Source: Manihot esculenta | Taxonomy: Eukaryota; Streptophyta; Magnoliopsida; Malpighiales; Euphorbiaceae | Direction: 5' to 3' | DNA: 64,000 bases | Assembly: GCF_001659605.2 (NCBI RefSeq) | Contig: NC_035161.2 | Location: 1,674,001-1,738,000 of the forward strand | In this document: positions 13,188 through 23,780 of the stretch, piece after piece | How the letters are laid out: every line of letters begins with the position of its first letter | Position numbering within the stretch: position 1 is the stretch's first letter | The notes under the pieces: model-generated | Database searches by the model: none | What the model was told of the DNA's origin: nothing | Seen by the model: only the letters and a program-made list of their open reading frames with translations | Position numbers and translations under genes: made by a program

Positions 13188-13367
13188 TGAAAGAGCTTGA
13201 CTTGAAGAGAATTTATTGATTATTAACAGCGTATTATACATGTATTTATAGGGCTACAATGACTGGAAGTAATCTCCAACAATACGGTTTCTAGAGGCTA
13301 ACTATGTACAGCTGTATAAGATAACAAACGTAGTTGTAACTAACTCTTATGCTTATCATCCTTATCA
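13188..13367 (-). repeat. Copia 5' LTR
   Basis: Partner of the 9562-9741 repeat, same length. Directly inside, at 13176-13187, is the complement of TGGTATCAGAGC, the primer site for the 3' end of plant initiator Met-tRNA. Confidence 0.92.
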
Positions 13368-13467
13368 CATTTTACATCTCTATAGTCTTCCACTTGTAGA
13401 CTATTTCCTTCATAACATCATGAATAATCTAATATATGTCTAAGATATCTCTATATCCAATTCACGA
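13368..13467. other. Sliver of the old copia remnant between two insertions
   Basis: Hundred bases between the copia 5' LTR and the left end of element A. AT-rich; probably part of the decayed element cut by both insertions. Its last five bases (cacga) are the left target-site copy of element A. Confidence 0.5.
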
Positions 13468-13642
13468 TGTAACACCCGGCTAGACTCCGGTATCGGAATT
13501 CCTACCGTCCGGTGGAATTTGGATGTCGAAAACCTCTAGAAGGGTAAAAGCATGTTTTTATAAAATGTTTTCATGTTTTTAATGTTTTAAGTATGAAATT
13601 TAATGAGTTTTTACATGAAAAATCTTTGGAGGAAAACCCAAG

Positions 13643-13715
13643 TTCGGCCGCCGAACCTTATGTTCGGCCGCCGAACATTGCATGGATGCGGAGGCACATT
13701 AGGCCCCCGAACGTG
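13643..13715 (+). repeat. Palindrome cluster upstream of the TATA box, element A 5' LTR
   Basis: Contains two exact TTCGGCCGCCGAA palindromes (13649 and 13668 regions) and a partial site GCCCCCGAAC, about 15-85 bases upstream of CTATAAAAG. The GCCGCC core equals the plant GCC-box bound by ERF-type factors; a regulatory role is inferred. Confidence 0.7.
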
Positions 13716-13728
13716 GCCTGGCCAGCCA

Positions 13729-13737
13729 CTATAAAAG
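13729..13737 (+). promoter_or_regulatory. TATA box of element A 5' LTR
   Basis: CTATAAAAG in a GC-rich context, at the same place in every related LTR here: 19394-19401 in B, and on the minus strand 42694-42702 in D, 45274-45282 in B2, 47445-47453 and 54869-54877 in C. Confidence 0.75.
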
Positions 13738-14253
13738 GGTCCCTTAGCCGAAAACGGGCGAGCTTTTTCTCCCCATTTCGGCCAAGGTGAGCTCTCCGCC
13801 ATCTTTCATCAATCTTGAGATTTTCCTTCCTTTTTCCATGATTTTTACAAGTTTATAACATTTGTTTTGAAGATTTACAAGTTTTAAGCACGTTTTGGAA
13901 CTTTGAGGTTCAAGGAGCTCAATCCTCCCATCTTCGAGTCAAGGTCGTTTTCCTCTCGTTTCTTCAAGAGGTAAGGGTCGATCTTGAACTCTTTTTATAT
14001 TTTAAACAAGCTTTGAGTAAGATCTATGGGGTAGAATGCATGTTTAGTTCATGGTTAGGTTTATGGGTGTATGTTGTGATTTTGAACAATGTAGCTTGAT
14101 TGTGTGTGATTGAAGTGTTGTAGATGGGGTATATGCATGTTTGAGGCCCCTAGGAACTTGTATGCATGCTTTGGTTGAAAAAATATGCATGTTGGGAAGG
14201 TTTGGAGGCGAAATGTGCAAAGGGAGCCAAGTTTCTGCCCTTTGGCAGAAACC

Positions 14254-14446
14254 AGGTTCGGCAGCCGAAGGTACTTTCGGCCGCCGAACATGGCTGGGGA
14301 GGCAGGCCTTTCGGCTGCTGAAGTTGCCCCCGAACAGAGACTTTCGTCTCTGTCTGGCACTTTCGGCCGCCGAAGGTGCCGCCGAACCTACCTGAGTTTC
14401 GTCTCTGTCTTGGACTTTCGGCCGCCGAAGGTGCCGCCGAAAGTGC
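14254..14446 (+). repeat. Palindrome cluster in the transcribed part, element A 5' LTR
   Basis: Five or more complete or partial sites of the TTCGGC-N-GCCGAA palindrome, including a version with A at the centre (TTCGGCAGCCGAA), interleaved with AGACTTTCGTCTCTG motifs and ending in CGAAGGTGCCGCCGAAAGTGCC. The same arrangement recurs in the other LTRs. Confidence 0.75.
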
Positions 14447-14815
14447 CCTGTTCAGTCATTCCATGCATATTTTCATGTGATGTTTTCATGATATTTTAGG
14501 GGGGTTTTGGGGGATATATTAGAGTTATGTTTATGTATGTTTGGTCCCTCATTGGAGTCCACCTGTGTAGGTTCGGACCCGAGGAACAAGGACCCCAGCA
14601 GTGAGCCAGCTGCTACAGAGTTTGTCAAAGTCAGCCAGAGGTGAGTGGAACTAAACTTAATCTTTTAAATTAAGAAATTAAATGTTTTTATCATGCTTCA
14701 TGCATCATGATTATACTATAGGATGTTTGCATTAGAATTCACGAATATGCCGCATTGCATTGTTGTGATAGATGATAGTGGATGGACATTAGGATGATTC
14801 ATTAGCCTCTGAATA

Positions 14816-14933
14816 CGAAGTCCTGTGGTGCCCATAATAGGGCCGGGCAATAGCTCCGAGTTACAAAGTCCTGTGGTGCCCATAATAGGGCCGGGCAATA
14901 CGAAGTCCTGTGGTGCCCATAATAGGGCCGGGC
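14816..14933 (+). repeat. Short tandem repeat in element A LTR
   Basis: Three copies of a unit containing AAGTCCTGTGGTGCCCATAA and ending TAGGGCCGGGC, starting near 14817, 14866 and 14901. The 3' LTR has two copies (29619-29692). Confidence 0.85.
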
Positions 14934-15561
14934 ATGGAGCTGAGGGATTTTTTTGAATCAGTCCATCCGTGGTGTGATTTGTTTGTGCAGTGACGCATTC
15001 CATGACAACACGTTTTAAATATTCTTTTTATAGTTCTACTCACTGGGCATCTAGCTCACCCCTCTCCCCTAACCCCCAGGCTTGCAGGTACGGGATAGAT
15101 AGAGAAGACTAGAAGAGAAAAAGTCATATGTATGTAATAGTTAGATTGTGGACATGACAGTTGTATTATGATGAAATGTAAAAATATTCAGTATGTTATG
15201 TAATGAGGTTATTGAGGATAGAGTTGTGCTTGACCACAGTATATTGTTAATCCCTTTTGTATGTACATGATCTTATGTTATGATGTTTATGTAAACTAAC
15301 TCAACACAGGTTGTTTTGCCTTTGAGGCTTGATGAGATCCCACAGAGGGACTATGTTATGTATATGTTCAGAGTATGCACAGGTTGAGTTAGTTGATGAC
15401 AGTATGTATGAAGAAAAGTTTTATCTTTTTATGTATATGGTTGATCATGTATGGGATTAAACATGTTTACAGGTTATGTTAGGCTTGCTACGGGTCCCGG
15501 CGGCCTTATGCCGATCTGGATCCTAGCGCCGGTAGCGGTCCGGATTTTTCGGGTCGTTACA

Positions 15562-15834
15562 GAGTGGTATCAGAGCCCTAGGTTCATATGGTCGGACCTA
15601 GCGTGTCGGGCTCATAGATGTTATAGAAGGTCAAGCACAATAGGAAAAGTCATGTCCACTAGGATAGGATGTAGAGTCCTGTCTTGATGATGATGTGATA
15701 TGCCATGACTATATGCATGTGCATAAATGATATGCTATGTTTGCTATGTATGTGATGAGGGTTCATGTGTGCCCACATGAACCATGTGATGCTAATGCTT
15801 GTGGGTTCTGTGCTGGTTTTTCAGAGAAAACAGG
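15562..15834 (+). other. Element A primer binding site and leader
   Basis: TGGTATCAGAGCCC at 15565-15578 is complementary to the 3' end of plant initiator Met-tRNA. The rest is an untranslated leader up to the gag ATG at 15835. Confidence 0.9.
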
Positions 15835-18800
15835 ATGAGAGGAACTCGTCGATCTGCACGATTGACAGGAGTCCCACCAGAGGATGAGGGCACGAGCGCC
15901 CGTCCTCCCACATTGCCTAGGGCAATGTCATGCAGAGTAAACAGAGAAAGAGTGTCAAGGGACCCTAGAAGGTCTTTTGATACTAGCAGAAGGGGGACAG
16001 ATAGAGGAGGAAGTTCTTCAGATGTGAGGGAGGTTATGGAAGAAGATCAGAGAAGGGATGGGAATCTGGATGTTAGCATGTCAGAAGAAGGGACAGGGGA
16101 GTCACAAGGAGGCACTCAGGCCTCGGGGTATGGCTTTTCACCCTATTATCCACCCTATGCACAGAGTCCCGGGTATCCGATGGGAAGTACATCGGATTAC
16201 TCCAGCTTTAACCCCTACCCTACTCACATGCCTTATCCACATTTCTATCCACCTTACCCACAGTACCCAGCCTATCCACCCTCATCCTTCCATCCTCACC
16301 CAGCAAACCCCACCTCGGGGAATGCTGCACCCCCACCTCCATCACCTACAGAACCAGTAGCCCCAGTTGCTCAACCTCCTAGACCTAGCTCAGCCAGTGG
16401 GAGTAAGGTGAAAATGACAGCTTACCTTAAGCTGGATGCTCCCAAGTACAAGTCAGGGGATGATCCCTTTGAATACCTGAGAGCAGTGAAGATGATCACT
16501 GACGAGCTAGGGGCAGATGACAGAAGAGCCATTGAGATGGCAGGGTTCACCTTAAAGTGCAAGAAAGCACGGGAATGGTTCAAGTGTTATGTGGACCCGA
16601 GATTAGACAGTATGACATGGGAGGAATTTGCCAATGAGTTTGCTGGATGGGCCTTTCCAGATAGTTCCAGAGAGCTAAAGATGATTGAGTTCGAGCAACT
16701 GAGACAGACAGAAGACATGAGCATAGAGGAGTACACAGATAAATTTCTGGAGCTATTACCCTTCTCAGGGCAAGCTCTAGATACAGATACAAAGAAGGCC
16801 AGGAGATATGTCATGAAATTACAGTCCAGGTACTCCTCATTGATTCAATCAGCTGAGAGAGAAAGTTTTCACACTGTGGTAGATATGGCGCGAAGAATGG
16901 AGAAGTTTTCACACTGTGGTAGATATGGCGCGAAGAATGGAGGCCAGTGCTATAATTGAGGGGTCAGTGAAGCAGTCGGTGACCTAGTCTTCAGGGGTTA
17001 AGACCCCAGGCAGAGGAGGGCCAGGACCCTCTACACAGAGTTCAGGTAGTAAGAGATGGAGTAACACCAAGAAGCCCAAGAAGAACAAGTTCTGGAATAA
17101 GCTGAAATCCGGTCTGGGATTAGGCGGTGGCTCGAGTTCAGGCTCAGACGGTGCAGAATGCCAAAGGTGTGGGAGGCCACACAAAGGAGGGTGTCGATTC
17201 GGGATCAATGCGTGTTTCAGATGTGGCCAGGAGGGACACATAGCTCGGGATTGTCCTAGGGCACCTTTCACGGGCCAGCCCCAGCAGACAGCTTCAGGTA
17301 GTGTGGCACAACCAGCAGCTCCAGCCACAACACAGGGCAGTGGCAGAGGTAGAGGGAGAGGGGTAGCCTCTTCTTCTGGTTCCCGAGGTGAAGGTCCATC
17401 AGCTCCAGCCAGGATCTTCACCATGACTCAGCAGGAGGCGAACACATCCAACACCGTGGTGTCAGGTAATCTCATCATTGGGTGCTCTGATGTGTATGCA
17501 TTAATGGACCCGGGTGCATCTCATTCCTTTATTGCTCCGAGGGCAGTTGAGAGATTAGGGTTGATGGTCTCTGGGTTAGAGTGTCCCCTATGGGTCAGTG
17601 GACCCAAGTGTGACCCGTCAGTGGCAGAGTCAGTCTGCCGGTACAGTCCAGTTTTTGTTGAGGGAAGATGCCTCTCCGCCGACCTTGTGGTTCTAGACTT
17701 GACAGATTTTGACGTCATTCTAGGGATGGATTGGCTGTCTACCCATGGTGCTACCTTGGACTGCAGGGACAAGGTAGTCAGGTTCAGAGATCAGAACGGG
17801 TCAGAGGTTGTCTTCAGAGGAGACAAGAGGGGTATGCCTAGAGGTCTGATATCGGCCCTACAGGCTCGAAGGCTGCTTAGGAAGGGATGTCAGGGGTATG
17901 TAGCTCATGTGAGAGAGCTAGATAGACAAGTCAGGGAGCCAGCCTCAGTGCCAGTTGTCAGAGAATTTCTGGATGTCTTTCCAGAAGAGCTTCCAGGACT
18001 ACCACCTACTAGGGAGATAGAGTTCGAGATTGAACTAATGCCTGGAACTAGACCGATCTCTATCCCTCCCTACAGGATGGCACCAGCGGAATTGAAAGAA
18101 TTGAAAGAGCAGTTGCAAGATCTGGTAGATAAGGGCTTCATTCGGCCGAGTACCTCACCTTGGGGTGCTCCAGTACTATTTGTGAGAAAGAAGGATGGAT
18201 CCCTCAGACTTTGTATCGACTACAGGCAGTTGAACAAAGTCACTACCAAGAACAAGTACCCATTGCCAAGGATCGACGATCTATTCGACCAGCTAGCAGG
18301 AGCGGGTTGTTTCTCCAAGATAGATCTGAGATCAGGGTACCATCAGCTGAGGATAAGAGAAGAAGACATACCGAAGACAGCTTTCAGGACCAGATATGGG
18401 CACTATGAGTTCCTTGTGATACCGTTCGGGTTAACTAATGCCCCTGCAGCATTCATGGATCTCATGAACAGAGTGTTTAGACCGTACCTGGATCACTTTG
18501 TCATTGTCTTCATAGACGATATCTTAGTGTATTCCAGGAATGCAGAGGAGCATGCCCATCATCTGAGGATAGTTCTGCAGAACTTGAGGGAACATGGCTT
18601 GTATGCCAAGTTCTCCAAGTGTGAGTTCTGGTTAAGGAGCATATCATTCTTGGGGCATATAGTGTCAGAGAATGGGATAGAGGTGGACCCCAAGAAGGTT
18701 GAAGCTGTGACTAACTGGCCAAGACCCACCTCCGTGACAGAGATCAGAAGTTTCTTGGGTTTGGCTGGTTACTACAGGAGGTTCGTTCAGGACTTCTCCA

Positions 18801-19016
18801 AAATTGCAGCTCCTCTAACCAGATTAACCAGAAAGAATCAGAGGTTCGAGTGGACTGATCAGTGTGAGGAGAGCTTTGAGGAGCTCAAGAAGAGGTTGAC
18901 TTCAGCACCAGTGTTAGCTCTGCCAACCAGCAATGAGGACTTCACAGTGTTCTGTGATGCATCCAGAGTAGGCTTGGGTTGTGTGCTAATGCAGAATGGA
19001 AGGGTGATAGCTTATG
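15835..19016 (+). pseudogene. Element A gag, protease, RT and start of RNase H (disrupted)
   Basis: The start ATG at 15835 gives [19 protein letters not shown], as in C. Gag runs to about 16960 with a Pro/Tyr-rich N-terminus and the gag core from [19 protein letters not shown]. An exact 40-bp tandem duplication (16863-16902 and 16903-16942) shifts the frame, and an in-frame TAG at 16985 stands where C has CAG. Beyond it come the zinc knuckle [15 protein letters not shown] (about 17210-17255), protease DPGASHSF (near 17508), RT with FIDDILVYS (near 18508-18535), and RNase H starting [15 protein letters not shown] (18950-18995). The frame then runs into nested element B after 19016. Products would be a gag capsid and the enzymes for reverse transcription. 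Confidence 0.9.
16863..16942 (+). repeat. Exact 40-bp tandem duplication in gag
   Basis: Bases 16863-16902 and 16903-16942 are identical. Forty is not a multiple of three, so the duplication causes the gag frameshift. C has one copy at the equivalent place. Confidence 0.92.
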
Positions 19017-21567
19017 TGTAATACCCGGCTAGATTCCGGCATCGGAATCCCTGCCTTCCGGCGGAATCTCCGTTGGAATATGGAATTTTGAGAATGCCAA
19101 AGGCTTCTAGAGGGGTAAAATGTGTTTTCTAAAATGTTTTCACATGATTTCATGGTTTTAAATGAAAAAGAATTGAGTTTGAAAGGAAAAAGACCAAGGA
19201 GGCATTTGCCAGGTTCGGCCGCTGAAAGTGAAGTTCGGCCGCCGAACATGGAAAGGCTTCGGGAGTGCTTTTGGGCCTCCGAAAGTCTTGTTTGAACGAG
19301 CCAAGGTTCGGCCGCCGAAAGTCAAGTTCGGCCGCCGAACATGCATGAGTTTAGGGGGCACGTTAGGCTGCCGAAGGTCTTCGACCAGGTCGCCTATAAA
19401 TGGCACTCAGATCGGAAATGGGCGAGTTTTCTCCCCATTCTCGAGCTTAGGTGAGTTTTTGTCCTCCCTTGGCCGTTTTCATGTTTTTCTTCATCTCCTT
19501 CATGTTTTCATGAGTTCCATGGTTATTTTGAAGAGTTTTTAAGCTTAGATCAAGTTTTGGGAGCATGGAGCTTTTGGAGCTTGGATTCTCCACACCTCCG
19601 AGTTAGGGATCACACCACCCTCGATCTTCAAGAGGTAAGTGTAGATCTTTGCTTCCCTAGTGTTTTTATAAAGTTTTATGAAGGTTTTAATGGTAGAGTA
19701 TGGGTAGATATGCATGTTAGGAGTTATGTGGGTTTTATGCCCAATGTATGCCAATGTATGCCAATGTATGCTTATGCTTGTTTATGAGATGTTATGAAGA
19801 AGTTTTAAGCTAGTTTATACTTGTGGGAGTGAGTATGCATGATTGGGAGAGAGTATGTGAGATTTTGGGTTGTTTTGATGGTTTTGGACTATGTGGGTCA
19901 TAAACTATCTATGCATGCTTTGATGTTGTTTTTGGAGTTTAATCTAGTTGTTTAAGCTCCTTTGTGCATGGTTTAGGGTTTATGCATGTTTTGGTAAGGT
20001 TGGGTGCTTGTTTTGGGGTGTTTGGAAGGTTTGGGAGGCTGGAATGCATGTGAAGCTGAGTTCTGCCCTTCTGGGAAGAACTCAGGTTCGGCCGCCGAAA
20101 GTGGCTTCGGCCGCCGAACCTGCCTTTGGATGCATGGTTTGGCCGCCTAACCTTGCCCCCGAAAGTTGAGTTTTGGCTTGAAAGCAGACTTTCGGCCGCC
20201 GAAGGAAGTATTCGGCCGCCGAAAGTGCCTGACTTTCGTCTCTGGAGTGGGACTTTCGGCCGCCGAAGGTGCCGCCGAAAGTGCCTTGTCCAGCCTTTTC
20301 AAGGTTGTTTTCTATGCATGTTTAAGTGATGTTTTAGAGGGTTTTTGGGTAGTTGTTTATGAGTTGTTTAGAGTGTGTTTGGCACCTCATTCGAGTCCAC
20401 CGGTGTAGGATCGGACCCGAGAGACCGAGGAGGCCATTAGTGCTAGCAGGTGCAGAGTCAGTCGGCGTCTGCCAGGAGGTGAGTAGAACTAACTTAATCT
20501 TTTATTTTAAGAAAATCAAATGCCTAAAGCATGTTCATGCATCATGATTATGTATAGTAGGTTGATTGCACTAGTTCACGAATATGTTGCATTGCATTAT
20601 TTCATGTTGATGCTGAGGAAGGGTGGACCGAGGCGACTTCAATAGCCCATATCTGTCACGAGTCTTGTCTTAGTCCTTTGAGAGCCGGACAAGTACATGT
20701 AGGAAAGTCCATGTGAGCTCTCTGTGGACCAGACACCATGTCATGTATGTTACAGGCCTTTGTGAGCTCCTATGGGGGAGCCGGGCACCGACAGAGGGAT
20801 TTTTGATGTCATGTCCATCCTCTGAGAGGAAAGATGCATGCAAAAAAAGACAGACTCTCAGAAACCAGGGTCCGTGGGGAGTAAATATTGCATGAGCCCC
20901 GAGACGGACAAGATGATGTGATTTCTCTGTGTTATGATGCATTTCATGAAAGCATGTAATTAATGAACTGTTTTCTCTGTTTCTACTCACTGGGCTATTT
21001 AGCTCATCCCTTTCCCCTAATCCCAGTTTTGCAGGCTTGAGAGAGTTCTGAGGCAGCAGGGTAAAGATTAAGAGACGTGTGTTTTATGTAATAGTTTATG
21101 TTTATGTATCAGTTTAGTAGTTTTAGAAGTGGACATGTAATATAAGTTGATGTAATGTAATTTGAGATAATGTATGTAGCTGATAGTAGAGTTAATGTTT
21201 ATGGATTAGCGTGTGCTTGGCCCTATAGTTTGGTTAATCCCTGTTGATGCATGATTATGAAATGTTTTTATGTTGAGTTGAGAACCAGGCTTGATGTATG
21301 AAATCTTGACCCAGCTAGAGCATTTGATGAGGGCTCTAGCATGGGAAAGTTTATGTTCACAGTTATGTTGTAGCATACGGATCAAGCTTGGTGTATGTTC
21401 AGATTTCAGGCTTTATGTTTAAGTCTTTGTTCATGCACGGGATTTTACCAGGTAATAGTATGTATGTTGGCTTGCTACGGGTCCCGGCGGCCTTAAGCCG
21501 ATCTGGATCCTAGCGCCGGTGATGGTTCGGGCCGTTACAGAGGGGTATCGGTTTCCGGGTCGTTACA
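19017..21567 (+). repeat. Element B 5' LTR
   Basis: 2551 bp. Two palindrome clusters, 19214-19378 (upstream of TATA, CTATAAAT at 19394) and 20086-20282 (transcribed part). The end contains a doubled terminus, GGGCCGTTACA then about 26 bases later GGGTCGTTACA, which makes this family differ from A. Primer site TGGTATCAGAGC follows at 21571. Confidence 0.95.
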
Positions 21568-21860
21568 GAATGGTATCAGAGCTTTGGGCCTCGAGAGTAC
21601 GGTGTGTCGCACATCGGAAAGAGGTTGGCTTAGAGGTCATAGAAGGGCAAGCACAATAAGAACAATCAAGAGTAGAATCATGTCCACTAGGATAGGATGT
21701 TGAGTCCTGTCTTGATTGATGATGTGATATGCCATGATTTCATGCATGTGCATAAATGCTATGATGTATGACATGTATGTGGGTTCATGTGTTTTCATAT
21801 GAACCATATGCTGCTAATGCTTGTTTGTATGCTTGTGTGTTGTTCTTCAGAGGAGCCAGA
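21568..21860 (+). other. Element B primer binding site and leader
   Basis: TGGTATCAGAGC at 21571-21582 after a three-base spacer. The leader up to ATG 21861 resembles that of A (shared 'atgtccactaggataggatgt'). Confidence 0.88.
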
Positions 21861-22700
21861 ATGCGAGGTGCTCGTCGATCTGTGGAATCGACTGGAGTTC
21901 CATCTGAGAGGGAAGGTTTGGACACCTTTCCCCCTGCTCTGCCTAGAGCGCAGTCGTGGGGAGTTAGCAGATGGGGAACATCAAGGGACCCTGGACGGTC
22001 TTTTGATGTAAGCAGAGAAGCCATGGCTCCAAGAAGGATGTCAGCTAGTATGAGAGAAGTAGAGATGGATGTTCAGAGAAGGGATTTCAGCTTGGGAGTC
22101 AGAATACCTGAGGAAGGCATGGGAGATTCTCAGGAGGATGCTCAGACTCAGGATTCTAGGATCTCAGGTTCAGGAGGGATTGATCCCTCCACTCTGAGTA
22201 CAGCTGCCACGAGAGATAAGAAATGGAAGAGAGGTCTCAGGAAGTCGCAGAAGAAGTTTTGGCAGAATCTGAAGGCTAGTTTGGGTTTTGGTGGCTCAAG
22301 CTCTGGCTCAGGAAGTTCAAGGTGCTTGAGGTGCGGAAGGCCGCACAAAGGAGTCTGTCGAGTAGGGACTACAGCTTGTTTCAGGTGCGGACAGGAGGGG
22401 CACATAGCACGTGAGTGTCCCACTGTGCCCAGGTTGGCTCCGTCCCAGCCAGCAGCTCCAGGTAGAACAGCTCAGCCAGTAGCTCCAGCCGTGTTTCAGG
22501 TTAGTGGTCGAGGCAGAGGAAGAGGGTCAGCCCCTCATTCCTCAGGTTCCCATGGAGAAGGTCCGTCAGCTCCAGTTCGGATCTTCACCCAAGCTCAGCA
22601 AGAGGCAGACACATCGAATATGGTGGTGTCAGGTATGCTCACTTTTGAATGTTCTGATGTGTATGTTTTTGTGAACCCTAGTGTTTTTCTCTTTCTTTAG
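21861..22700 (+). pseudogene. Element B shortened gag with zinc knuckles
   Basis: Open frame from ATG 21861 (MRGARRSVESTGVPSE) to a stop at 22698-22700, 279 aa. It keeps the N-terminal segment and the region around the two Cys clusters ([12 protein letters not shown] and [15 protein letters not shown]), but lacks the whole gag core (the YLKLDAPK to RRMEAS part of A and C). The frame then enters a decayed protease (FECSDVYVFVNPS, where the family has ALMDPGAS, so the catalytic Asp is lost). It is the only long open frame left in B. Whether it is made or helps packaging is unknown. Confidence 0.75.
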
Positions 22701-23780
22701 TTGCTCTAGGAGCCGTCGAGAGGTTGAGTTGATAGCTTCTGGGCTAGAGTGTTCTCTTTGGTCAGTAGACTTTCGTGTGATTCATCTGTGGCAGAGTCAG
22801 TCTGCCGGTCCAGTTCTATGACAGTGAGGGTAGATGCCTTCCACCCAACATTGAGGTCCTGGACTTGACTGTCTGGACGTCAGTTTAGGGTTGAACTGGT
22901 TTTTCTACTCGTGGTGCTATCTTGGCCTGCAAAGACAAGGTAGTCTGGTTCAGAGGACAGGATGGGTCAAAGATTTTCTTCGGAGGGGACACAGTAGGGA
23001 TGCCTAGAGGTTTGATGTCAGCCTGTAAGGTTCGTAGGGTGCGTAGGAGGGGTTGTCAGAGGGTTCTAGCTCTTGTTTGAGAGTTCAGCAGTCAGGTCGG
23101 GGAACCAGCCTCAGTGCCAGTTGTTAGAGAGAGTTCTTAGATGTCTTCCCAGGCGAGTTGTCAGGTTTACCATCTGTCAGGGAGTTAGAGTTTGGTATAG
23201 GAGTGGTGTCTGGACGCAGAACCATTTCTACCCTTCCCTATAGGATGGCGCCTGCTTAGAGAGAGGTAGCAGTAGAGTAAGGGCGAGACTTGGTAGACAG
23301 GGGTTTTATCCGACATAGTACCTCACCCTGGTTTATTCCAGAGTGGTGGTGGGAAAGGAAGGATGAATCCTTGAGACTTTGTAACGACTGTAAGCGGTTA
23401 AACAAGGTCACTACCACGGGCAGGTATTCCCATGTAGGATGGATGATCTATTGGGACAGCTAGTAGGAGCTGTTTATTTTTCCAAGATAGATCTGAAATT
23501 CGGGTACTACCTGTGAGAGTTAGAGTTAGTTTTGGGTTAGTAGTGAGAGGAAGCCAGTTAGTAAAGATGAGAAGAGAAGAGTAAGAGCAGAGAAGGAGGA
23601 AGTTAGAGAAGGATCAGAGTAGCGCAGCAGAAGCTCGTGGAGTTTAGGAACCTGGGAGTTCTTACTCCAGCGTTTGGTGTCTCTCTTTGGAGAGAAGCTT
23701 TAGGATTCGCTTGCTTGCTTGCATGCTTGTGTTTGTTGTTTTAACATTCGGGGACGAATGTTTTTGTAAGGGGGGAAGAA
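22701..23780 (+). pseudogene. Element B decayed PR/RT remnant, purine-rich stuffer and purine tract
   Basis: Frame-shifted pieces are recognisable: DVFPGELSGLPS, PYRMAP, VDRGFIRHSTSPW and RLNKVTT of the RT N-terminus, ending about 23515. No FIDD core of RT, RNase H or integrase follows. Instead about 200 bases (23515-23720) are purine-rich and unlike A or C. A perfect hairpin AACATTCG/GGGA/CGAATGTT (23743-23762) and the tract GTAAGGGGGGAAGAA (23766-23780) precede the 3' LTR. Confidence 0.85.

Larger units (their letters stand above)
9562..13367 (-). mobile_element. Ty1/copia LTR retrotransposon, RT-deleted
   Basis: Minus-strand element of 3.8 kb bounded by 180-bp LTRs that begin TGAAAGAGC and end TTATCA on the plus strand. 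The primer site TGGTATCAGAGC is next to the right-hand (5') LTR and the purine tract TTGAGGGGGCC next to the left-hand (3') LTR. Flanks CTTTT and CATTT are a one-mismatch target duplication. It codes for gag, protease and integrase, but most of RT is missing (see its CDS). PR and IN style resembles the Ale/Retrofit group; lineage uncertain. Confidence 0.9.
13468..15561 (+). repeat. Element A 5' LTR
   Basis: 2094 bp, TGTAACACCC ... TCGTTACA. It is 58 bp longer than the 3' copy because it has three rather than two copies of a short tandem unit (14816-14933) and about 20 extra bases in the palindrome cluster near 14360-14400. Contains a TATA box CTATAAAAG at 13729-13737 with one palindrome cluster on each side. 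Confidence 0.95.

Noticed and set aside
15565..15578. tRNA-like words TGGTATCAGAGC near several LTRs as possible tRNA genes
   Set aside because: They are only primer binding sites of 12-14 bases; no cloverleaf follows.
19228..19542. Open frames of about 70-110 aa repeated identically in LTRs (also 23992-24306, 19545-19754, 24309-24518, 20670-20990, 25434-25754)
   Set aside because: They lie in non-coding LTR sequence. They repeat only because the LTRs are duplicates, and both strands are open around the GC-rich palindromes.
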